Shown in pieces: positions 12,601-24,600 of a stretch of DNA of 64,000 bases (within the stretch, counting starts at the first letter, position 1; the number at the start of each line of letters is the position of its first letter). The position numbers and the translations under genes were made by a program. A model generated the notes under the pieces. The model worked only from the letters and a program-made list of their open reading frames with translations, searched no databases and was not told the DNA's origin. This stretch comes from Arion vulgaris (lineage: Eukaryota > Mollusca > Gastropoda > Stylommatophora > Arionidae): positions 33,446,066 through 33,510,065 of the forward strand of contig CM036765.1 of NCBI GenBank assembly GCA_020796225.1, given 5' to 3'.

Positions 12601-15600
12601 ATACCATTTAGTATTGTATATAAAAGTATACAATATCGCCAAATGTGACAACACAAGAGGAACTATATAAAAGTAGAAGTTTCTGCAAGCATTAAATTAT
12701 ATGTGTTGATATATTTTAAGAAGATTTCTTTCTGCTTAGGTATCAGAGTAGAGTGCATATCTCTCAACCCCCAGAACAACCACCATGTGACTGTTGATGT
12801 CTTGCCTGATTGCATAATGACTGAAGTGACTGGACTGCATGAAAAAACAGACTACTGTGTCAAAGTTATTGCTGTGACAGAGGAGTACTTTGAACAGTTT
12901 CCCAGAGAAACACCATCACAAGCAGCTTTCTGGTTTCCCCCAGGATGCACTAGCATCACAAGAAGAGTCCCAATGGTTGCCAAACTCCATCATTCTCACC
13001 AAGACATCTGGTACAGAGTCTGCCATAAACATCCAAGTCATTAAAGCCACTACAACATCTCTTACTCTCAACTGGACGCCTCCCCTTGTTTATGGTTCCA
13101 ATAAACTTGTTGGTCAGATTGTACGGTGGTCAGATGTGAAGAAAAGTCATCATGTTGAACATGAGGAACTGCAAATAGCAAGTCATATCAATGTGCTTCC
13201 AACTGAGGACACACTGACCGTTGATAACCTTTCACCCGGATCTCAGTTTAAGTTCATAGTTGAAGCAGTTGTCAGTGTAAAGACTACTCTAGAACCAGAC
13301 AGTTGGGATAGCAGCAACATTGAAAAAAACCGCAGAACTACTCATGTCATGTCTAAACCATTTTATACAAGAACTCGTGCTCCCATAGAACCACCTAAAG
13401 TGATTGTAACGTCATACACACAGAACACTGCCATCTTGTACTGGGAGACACCACCACTTATGTCTAAGGTGGGCAAAAATGATGATGGCAAACCCAGGTA
13501 TCTTCGCAGGTCAGTGATATTTGTTTATCTCTTCTGTTGGTATTACAAGTCTATTTCTATTTCATCATCATCATCAAATAGCTTGTCCTGACCTGAACTT
13601 TGCCACCCCAACAGTCCTCCAGAATTTCTCTCATAGGCCAGATGCACCGCCTCTGCAGCCATCATGTTCAAACCATCAGTTACATCCTGAATCCATCTTC
13701 TCTCTGGTCTTCCTCTTCTTCTCTTTGCTGGTATGCCCCCTTCCATAATGGTCTTATCCAGCCATTTGTGTCTTTTTATATGTCCAAAATACTTCAATTT
13801 TCTCTTTCTTATTTGTAGCATCAGCCAGTTTTTCTTTGATTTTGAGTTCTTTCTGGATAGATCTATTTGTTCTCTTTTCTGTCCATGATATACACAGGAC
13901 TCTTCTATAACACTTATATTCAAAAGCACATATATGTTTTTCCACTGCCTTGTTAAATGTCCATGCTTTACATCAATACTTTAAACACATATATACATAA
14001 CAGCTTTTAACAACTGTTCTGACTAAAACTTCATGCAGTAAGCATGTATTCACATAAATTATCTCAGTGACTTTTTTCTCCAAGTTCATGTACTATGATT
14101 ACATTTTGTCTTATCATGCAAAAATGTATGTTTTTTGTCTCTATTACTGAATGCTACCTCTTCTCCAGATATCTTCAAGGTTACAAGCTTGAGATAAATG
14201 GGAAACTTCAATGTTGTTTAGCTCCTGATATGAATTCATGTACTCTAACCAAGTGTAAGCCTGGTCGTACATATCATGTGGTTTTAGTAGCCATGACCTG
14301 CACAGAGGATGGCAAGCTAGCAAGAAAGCAGAAGGTGAGATAGATCAATTTATTGATCATTTATTCACTTTTCTGTAAGATGTAGCCACACCTATAATAC
14401 TGTATTTTTTATATAATTTTTGTTATTTCTTTTTTTCTGTTGGGCCCTTACTCTTTAGTGCCGCAGTTGGTGGACCAAGTTACGTTTGAAACATGTAAAA
14501 ACTCAGAGTGTCGTCTTTCTTTTGAATGAGAGCTGCTCTGAATTTAAAATATATTTAGTTGCCTATTGGCTCTATGAAGGCTCCCACCCTTTGGCCATGA
14601 TGAAGTGGACACTACACTTTAGCCTTAGCCAAAAGGCAGAGAAGCGACACCTGTAACACCATATGCTTCTGTCAATCATCAACTTGAAACCTTCTGTTAT
14701 ATTAGAATATGCTTTTAAAATCTTCGGTTGTGTTAAACATCACAGTCTAGCATTTGGTGCCGAAATTATATTTAGTCTGAGTAGAGAACAGATCTCAAAC
14801 ATTAATTTATCAATATCAATCTTGTGTGATAATAATTTTAAAACTAGATGAATATTGGTATTTATTTATTTTATAAAAATTGAAATCGTTTCTTTTTCTA
14901 AAAAAACCAATAAATTTTATAAATTTATTTTAGTAGAAGGTGATAAGATAGAGTTATGTTTTTAAGGCAAGAACAGAAATTGGGAAGAGAACATGAGAGA
15001 AGCCAATACAACCGCAGGTTACAGATATAAAGTGGTGATGGATTGGATACACCCTCAGAAAGCAACAGAGCAACATAACCAGACATGCACTTGATTGGAG
15101 GCAACAGAGAGGAGGGGAGGTAACTAATACATGGTTTTAAAAAAAGTACAGTAGTGGTCAGAGCAAGAAAGGTGATGGCACAGAATAGAATTTGGTAAAG
15201 AGCAACAGTTGCATCCTTATATTTCACAGTGAACAAGCACCTGTGTGGTGCTGGGCCTGCTAGGAAAGCAAAGAATAGTACCACTGCGACCTACAAGGCA
15301 TATTATAAGAGGCAACTGATGTAGGACCTAGGAAGCTACTCTAGTAAATAAAAATCATCGCAGAAATCGGATGTGCTGGTCTACTTGTATGCGCATAACT
15401 GGCACAACGTACAATCGCTCTTAGGCTCAGATCACATACAAATCATGCAGAGTGGTTAACAAGTGGTCAATATGGAGCGTTAGAAGAAGAAGAAGAAGAC
15501 TGGGAACACGAATGTTTAGTAGTAGTGGTAGTATAATACTTTTGAGGCATACTATCATTCTTCTCTCCCACTCAAATATTTGACTCTTTGTTGCCGTCTT

Positions 15601-18600
15601 CCCTCTAATTTTATCAGTTCAAGAGTTACCATACAAGTGTGGACAGTCAAGACATTGATTACATGACACTACTGCAAGATGATGAAGACTTAGATGAGTC
15701 ACAGTCAGACCCTGTGGAGATCATGTTACCAAAAGATCAAGATGGTAAGTGTGATGATATCCTGTATCTTAGAAATGATTTTTTCAAATTGCTTTGAGTT
15801 GACAATGTCACAGACACAGCAAAATTTCAAGTCTGGAAAACAGAAGCATTGACATTAAATTCATTATTCAACATGGCCTATATATGCTGTTTTGTTAGGG
15901 TATGATTGATTTGCTTAAGTGATTATTAAGGGAGTTGCATAACCTGGCAAAACCAAACAAGGTTTGAATGAATTTAGAGATCTAGTTAACCCAAACATAA
16001 CCAGACAAGAAGTTAGTAAAGTTAGCCCTCCAGTTAACCCAGACAAGGGTTGAGTAAAGTTAGCCCTCCAGTTAATCCAGACAAGGGTTGAGTAAAAATA
16101 GCCGTCCAGTTAATCCAGACAAGAGTTGAGTAAAGTTAGCCCTCCAGTTAACCCAGACATGGGTTGTGTAAAGTTAGCCCTCCAGTTAATCCAGACAAGA
16201 GTTGAGTAAAGTTAGCCCTCCAGTTAATCCAGACAAGAGTTGAGTAAAGTTAGCCCTCCAGTTAACCCAGACATGGGTTGTGTAAAGTTTGCCCTCCAGT
16301 TAACCCAGACAAGGGTTGAGTAAAGTTAGCCCTCCAGTTAACCCAGACATGGGTTGTGTAAAGTTAACCCTCCAGTTAATCCAGACAGGGGTTGAGTAAA
16401 GTTTGCCCTTCAGTTAATCCAGACAAGGGTTGAGTAAAGTTAGCCTTCCAATTAACCCAGACAAGGGTTGAGTAAAGTTTGCCCTCCAGTTAATCCAGAC
16501 AAGGGTTGAGTAAAGTTAGCCCTCCAATTAACCCAGACAAGGGTTGAGTAAAGTTAGCCCTCCAGTTAATCCAGACAAGGGTTGAGTAAAGTTAGCTTTC
16601 CAATTAACCCAGACAAGGGTTGAGTAAAGTTATCCCTCCAGTTAATCCAGACAAGGGTTGAGTAAAGTTAGCCTTCCAATTAACCCAGACAAGGGTTGAG
16701 TAAAGTTAGCCCTCCAGTTAACCCACACAAGGGTTGAGTAAAGTTAGCCCTCCAGTTAATCCAGACAAGGGTTGAGTAAAGTTAGCCCTCCAGTTAATCC
16801 AGACAAGGGTTGAGTAAAGTTTGCCCTCCAGTTAATCCAGACAAGGGTTGAGTAAAGTTAGCCCTCCAGTTAATCTAGACAAGAATTTAGTAAAATTAGA
16901 ATTTCAATTAGTCCAGCTGTAAATGTATTGCTGAATCTGAGTTACATGAACAATTTCAAAGCTGTCACTATAGCTATGGAAATTATGTCATCAGTAGTCA
17001 ATGGACTCGCTCTGAATGCATGGAAATGGCTATCAGTGAGAAGTATTTTATGAACATTGTCATTTACCTACTCAGTCTTTGTTATATACAACTAATTAAG
17101 AAGTGAACTTCTCTAATATAGAACCTCCACACTAGAATGACCCCCTGAATTATTATATAGTAATGTCTGATTGTGGCACAATTCTCAGGTTATGTAAAAA
17201 CCCTGGAGGCTAAATATAAGCACCAGCCAGATACTCGTAGTAAAACATTTGGTGATATTGAGCTTATGTGGACGATTCAAGGGAAGACAAATCTGCTCAA
17301 ACAGTTCAATATTGTTTGGTACTGCATGGAGGACAGAGTAATTCAGACCAAATATGTGGGACCAGAACAGAGAAGAGCTACAGTTCCAGTAACTAAGAAT
17401 AAGTAAGTAGTGCAAGTGTTAGTAAGATTTTATTTAGCTGTGTACATGTTGGTAAGATTTTGTGATTTGTGCATATCTCCTTAGTCAAATACATCTCATG
17501 AAAATTTAGTCATGTAGGTCTCGTGAAGATTTAATCATGTAGATCTCATGAAGATTTAGTCATGTAGATCTCATGAAGATTTAGTGATGTAGATCTCATG
17601 AAGATTTAGTCATGTAGATCTCATGAAGATTTAGTCATGTAGATCTTATTACGATTTAGTCATGTAGATCTCATAACGATTTAGTCATGTAGATCTCATG
17701 AAGATTTAGTCATGTAGATCTCATTACGATTTAGTCATGTAGATCTTATTACGATTTAGTCATGTAGATCTCATAACGATTTAGTCATGTAGATCTCATA
17801 ACAATTTAGTCATGTAGATCTCATGAAGATTTAGTCATGTAGATCTCATGAAGATTTAGTCATGTAGGTCTCATGAAGATTTTGTCATGCAGGTCTCATG
17901 ATGATTTAGTCTTGCAGGTCTCATGAAGATTTAGTCATGTAGGTCTCATGAAGATGTAGTCATGTAGGTCTCATGAAGATGTAGTCATGTAGATCTCATG
18001 ATGATTTAGTCATGTAGGTCTCATGAAGATTTAGTCATGCAGGTCTCATGAAGATTTAGTCATGCAGGTCTCATGAAGATTTAGTCATGTAGGTCTCATG
18101 AAGATGTAGTCATGTAGATCTCATGAAGATTTAGTCATGTAGATCTCATGAAGAGTTAGTCATGTAGATCACAATAATACTACACTGGTCATTACATCTC
18201 ATTAAGGATGTCATGTACATATCAATAGGATTCGCCTGAGTGTTTACTGGGGTTCCAAAATTGGGGTGTAAAGAATAGAACCACTGTTACCTGCCACGCA
18301 TGTCGTAAGAGGCGAGTAAGGAGGTTTGGCTAAAATTGGATGCACGTGTCCGCTAAGGAATACTAACCTGAAACAAATGCTTGCAGAAAACGGATGCGCC
18401 AGACCATAAGGCGCATAACATGGTGCAACGACCCCTCACAATGAGGAATGGGATAACAGATTCTACCGTCGCCAATCTGCCTTGAAGATTTAGCCACGCA
18501 GTAAAAATGTCAGACCTACCGTTACGAGGGTGACCAAAGCTTACTGCTGGAAGAGGTCGGCACAAACGGGTAAGTAGAAATCATAGAAATTATATCCTAC

Positions 18601-21600
18601 AGAACTGCCCCCAGTTTGCAGACTTGAGAAGAAAGAGGTGGCCCACTTACACCAGTGTCCAAGACAAACTGTATGGCGTGGTTGATAATCTGAGGCAGAT
18701 GGCTGCCTTTATTAGAGAATCCGAAATCTCAATCTAGTGAGAACACAGAAGAAGAATATCAATAGGATTTAGTGTAAGATCAAGACATTTTTAAAACATA
18801 GATGAGTAAGAGAATGAGATGTGGGACCAGCAAGTATTGTTGAGTTGGTAGTAGGCATATATAAACGTACAACATATGGTACAGGTTGTTCATATCAGTC
18901 AAGTATTTTGTAAATGTCAGGTGGATGTTATGTGCCACTTAAAAGATTGTTTCTGTGCTATCAATCATAGAACTATCTACACCATCAAAATGGAGCCTGC
19001 TTACTATACAGATGTTCTAGCTCAACATGCTCAAGAGGTGCAGCTTATGATTCCTGGACCACCTGACCCTCCTGAAATTTTTCTAAAGTCTCTAGATGTT
19101 GATGAATTCTGCATTGAGTGGAGACCCAAACTTTATGGAGGGGTGAAAGTTAAAGGTTATCAGGTGAGACTAATGTTCACATTATTGTACTTTGATGAGT
19201 TTATAAATTAATTTAAATAACAAGTCTAGGAAACCTCTTACCAACAGCAAAGATATTAAAGACAGATGGAAAGAATATTTTACGGAACTGTTAAACTTCG
19301 AAACACAAGGTACAGAAACATTTCAATTGAAACATGGAAAATACCAACAATTGAATATCTTAGAATCCGAAGTTGAAATGGCACTAAATCAAAGCAAAAG
19401 AAGGAAGGCAGCAGGGATAGATGGTATAACAACAGAAATGTTACTTGCGTGTAAGACAACAGCAATAACATGGCTGACCAGAATTTTAACATAGCCTGGG
19501 AGGCACAAGAGGTTCCAGATGACTGGCAGAGAGCTATTATAGTCCCAATATGGAAGAACAAAGGAGACAAAGAGAATGTGAAACATACAGGGAGTATCTC
19601 TCTTTTGAGCCAAATAGGAAAAATGTTTGCAAAAATATTGGAGCAAGAGCAAGACATTATTAGAGCCCCAGTTAAGCAATAGCCAGTTTGGGTTTAGGAG
19701 GGTAAGAGCTGCACAGACGCAATATTTACACTAAGACAGATCTGCGAACAAACAATTGAATACAATCAAAGTAAACAGCTTATATTTATAGACCAAGAAA
19801 AGGCATTTGATAGAGTAAACAGGTGCAAACTATGGAAGATCCTTGAAGAATATGGTCCAAGGACAACTATTAGGTAACATCATGGCCTTATATCAAGATA
19901 GCCAGAGTACAGTAAGAACTACAGAAGGAATGACCGACTGGTTCTCCATTACATCAGGTGTTAGACAAGGTTGTGTCCTTTCACCACTACTCTTTATCGC
20001 ATATATGGATAAAATAACTCAAAGTCAATTCAGATAATGATGAAATAAATGAACTGCTTTTGCAGATGATCAGTGCCTGATACATCAAAATGAACAAGAT
20101 CTACAACATCATATTGACACTTTGAACAATAATTGTGTGAAACATGACATGAAAATCAACAACACTAAAACAGAAATAATGAATATGGGAAGAAAACATA
20201 ATAATCTAGACATCCATGTCAATGGTACTAAAATAAACCAAGTGAAAGAATTCAAATACTTAGGAAGCATATTCACAGAAGACGGAAAACTAGATAGAGA
20301 GATAGAGGCTAGAGTACAAAAGCAAATGCTGTAACCTACCAGCTAGCCCCATTGTTAAGGCACCCAAAAATTTCACAGGCAGCTAAGAAACAAATGATCA
20401 ACAGCATTTTTATACCTACTTTGTGTTACCAGAGCCAAACATGGACATTGAGCAAAGCGCAGTCACAAAAAATAACTACATGTGAAATCGTTGCCTAGAA
20501 AAGTTACCAACAACACAAGAAAAGACAGAATCACCAACATCAGCATAAGAAAGAAAGTTGGCACAAAACCGTGCTTGAATTATATAGATAAACAAAGAAT
20601 GAAGTGGTTTGGCCATTAATAAGAATGCATCCAAACTCCACAGTATACAGAGTCTTCTACAACAGAACATCGGGAAAGAAGGCAAGAGGAAGACCACGGA
20701 AAAGATGGTTAGATGGCGTGGCAGCATCCTGTGAAAGAGCAAAGATAACAATCACACAAGCCACCAGAACAGCGCAAGACAAAAACAGAAAACCACTGAC
20801 ACTGGGCAACAACCCGGTAGCAGTGTGACGACAAAAGAAGAAGAAGATAAATTAATTACAACTTTGTTTCAATTGAAAAGATTGTAAAACTGATTGATTG
20901 ATGATAGACCATCATCATTGCATTACAGTGAATAACCATGTGTGCTCCATTTCTTTCTTACATAGAAAGATATCAGCAAAGGTGCACAAACTCTGTAGCA
21001 CAGACGATAGTCACCAATGTAATTTAGAAGATGGGGGAAATTTGGTATAAACTTTATTTTCATTTTATAAATTGAATTTTGCTTGAACACCAGCTTTGCA
21101 GCATACTCTTATCGAATTTTAGCTGCCAATGGTTCTTTTACATGCACAACTTGAACATGGGACCTCCATTTTATCATCTGTCTCCGATAGGACTAGGAAC
21201 TTGATTTTACCTACATTGAAATCAGGGATCTCTGTGGAAATATCCTGATCGCTCTATGTTGGAAACAAACTGAGTACCTTTGGAACGAGAGACAAGCACT
21301 TTACTTCTACACCACAGAGAACCTAAAACTTTACCTTGTATGACATGTCACTCTATCTTATTTTCATATTTTTGATCTCTGGGGTGAGGGTTTGTGACAA
21401 TAGATTTTAAATTTCTGTTGTCAGGTTTACTTGAATGATAAGAAAGCTGGGAATGAACTAAGTACCAACCACAACAAGGCAACTGTTCCTTGTAGACCAA
21501 ACAGGCAAGTCAACACTATGTTCTTCTATACTCTATATTGTTTATTAATGCTCTCTGTGGCATAAATTATTTGACTTGAAATCTCAAAGAAGATATGAAA

Positions 21601-24600
21601 ATCCATTATACTCTTACATGCCTTACTTTCTTGTGGAGTCAATATTAGTTACAGTACTCTGTAAAGTTTACAAGGAATTAAGTCAAAGAGTTTGCAAGAC
21701 AGAAATATTCAGGAATGTGGAGAAAAATAAATACAAATGCAAGTGTCTTTTATTTAGTTCTTCTCCAATTCATGTTAATCATGAACTAGACTAAGTTGAT
21801 AGCTAATTTTAGTTACTCTCTACCAATATACACAGATGTTAATCACTGAACTGCTGAAAGACTAATGTTGATATGCTGCCAAATAATTTTTATCAAGGTA
21901 GTTTCAAACAATATAAATACTAAGTGCTTGAATATTTTTGGTGGCAATGTATGGGTGTGAAAATGGACATTCAACAAGGCAGTGAAAAAAAACATATATG
22001 TGCTTTTGAATATAAATGTAATAAAAGAGTAATCCATATATTATGGACAGAGAAGAGAACAAATAGGTCTATCCAGAAATAACTCAAAATCAAAGAAAAC
22101 TAGCTGATGCTACAAATAAGAATAAGAAAATTGAAGTATTTTGGACATATAAAAAGACAGTGTTGGAGAAGACCATTATGGAAGGAAGGGAGGGCATCCC
22201 AGCAAGAGAGAGAAGACCACAGAGGAGATGGATTCAGAATGTGACTGATGATTTGAGCATGATGGCTCTAGAGGCAGAACATCTAGTCTTTAAGAGAGAG
22301 AGAGAAAGAAATTCAGAAAGATAGGCTGGCAAAGTTCTACTCAGACAAGATATTGAATGAGGAGGTACAAACAAACACAGAAAATAAAGTGAAAGGCTGG
22401 TTCAATTGGGCTTTATTTTGTTTCTAAATTGAAATACTTACAGTGTTGTTATTGTTGACATCACAGTTTACTTGGTTTTTTTAAATCATGTCTAGAACAT
22501 ACAGGGTCAATGTTGTGGCCTTGAGTGGTATAGCTGAACATGGTGACTCACATAAATCTAACATGCTAGTGGTCAGCCCTTCTGGTCACTTAGCTGTCAG
22601 TTCTGACTTAGTGGTCGATGATCTCCACTCACAAGACTCTGGTATGCCAGTTAAGGTCACAAAGGTAACAGAGAACAGTATTCACATTGACTGGAGTGGG
22701 TTTATGGAGACAGAGGAGCTAGCGTACTACAAGATTCAATGGAATAGTGTGGCGCAACCGGAGGTTAGAATTTCTGATTTACAGCAATATTTTATTTTGC
22801 AAACGCATTAGATATCACTGTGATAATGGTTGTGTTGTTAAGGATACCATCAATAAAGTTGTTAAGAATTTGATTACCCCATTTGCACTTCTTCTACTTC
22901 TTTTGTCATCACATTGTTACCAGGTTGTTGCCCAGTGTTATGGTTTTCTGTATTTGTCTTGCGCTGCTCTAGTGACTTGGGTGATAGTTATTTTTGCTTT
23001 TGACATGATTTTGACATAATGGTATCAATTTAGATAAAATATAGAACGTTTTGGTATACAACACATAATATTATCAAGTCTTGTGGATATATAAATAGAA
23101 AATTTCATTTTGTAGATACCATTTCTGCTGATTACATTTGAAAATAGATGTCTCAAAAATAATGAACATAAATGGAACAATTTAGAGAAGTGATGAAATC
23201 AGAAATGTCTGGTCAACCACTAGTAACAAGTTATAGGAAGGAAATGGAGATATGTTGGACACACTTGAAAGAAATTATCAAAGAATATCAAGTAAGCATT
23301 GAAGTGGATGCAGAGTTCAAGATGAGAGGATGATCTGGAGACCTAAATGAACTTTATTGAGAAGGCAATATTGGTCCAGTTCCATGTAGGTTGAGCTGAG
23401 TTGTCAGGATAGAGCTGGTATGGAGAAATTGTTTGCAGGGTCTCTATATTGACTATAGGGTATAAGAGAATGATTTATTAATTTTCTGTTGATGTCACAA
23501 ATTCTATAATAAATTTGTTTGAAAGTTTTGTACTAAAATATTGATTTTATGCTCACCTGAACAGCGTGTTTACATTTTATTTTTAATGGAATAAATTGAA
23601 TATCGATATACATAAAGTTAGGTTTTATCACAATGATACGTACAGTTCACCATGTTGGTATCAATTTGTATGTATGTTCCAGCAGAGAGAAGTGAAACTA
23701 TCAGAGAAGGACTCCAGCTGTGTCATCAATAAATGTCTTCCAGGGACAACTCACTTCATTAGATTAGTTGCTTACAGTGTTAGTGGTCAGATATTAGACA
23801 CTTCCAAACAGTTGACAGTTCAGACATCTGCTCCACCTGATGCTCCACAACTTTCTCTCAGGTGAGAAAACAAATTACTATGATACATCACTGCTAGTTT
23901 GCTTAGATTGAAGTCAGAATGTTATACAGCATATCTATAATTATTTAAGATTCACAAATCTCTGGAGGCCACATAGATGTAGTTTTACAGAAAAATTATG
24001 AGAATCCCATGGACTGCTTAAATTACGAATGTGGAGGTGTTGAATGAGGCCACACAGAAAACCTATTATCAATATAAGATAGAGGATAATTTTTGAGACG
24101 TGTGATGAGAAGAGGAGGTTTAACTCTTTCCACGCTTTAAGCGACACTGCGCACGGCAGAAGTCCGTTACGCTTTGCCGCACACTGCGCCATAGAGTTGC
24201 TTTCCTTATAAGAAGTCTTTCTAGTTTTACTTCTACTGGTTTACTTATACTACTTTTCCACCTTGTTATTCTATTGGGTTGCCCAGTTTTCTTCAATTTA
24301 GTATATAATAATATATATATGTTTATTTATTGACGAGTAGTTGGGATCGTAATTTAAAATTTTTTTTTTTTTTTACTTCCTTGAATTAACTGCTTAAAAA
24401 TTGAGAAAATAAATGGGCTGGAAAGAGTTAAAACACATTTTAACAACCTGAAAATTGAAAGGAAACAAGACAGAAGAAAATAGAGAGAGAAAACTTTAGA
24501 CATTTCATGGCACGGAAGAGCGTCAACATCTGAGATGACAGCAAATACCAGGGACATAGGTTTGTAGAGATCCATGATCGCCAACACCAGCCGGCACCTG

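Noticed and set aside
14281..14343. Exon 7 running on to the stop at 14341
   Set aside because: AAG|GTGAGA is a strong donor and exon 8 continues in phase 0 with plausible sequence.
15985..18170. Regular arrays that might suggest a CRISPR
   Set aside because: Units are contiguous with no unique spacers, and the setting is an intron of an animal gene.
18876..18898. Exon 10 starting at the ATG at 18876 as a gene start
   Set aside because: It would open mid-array; phase and sequence continuity with exon 9 support an internal exon beginning at 18899.
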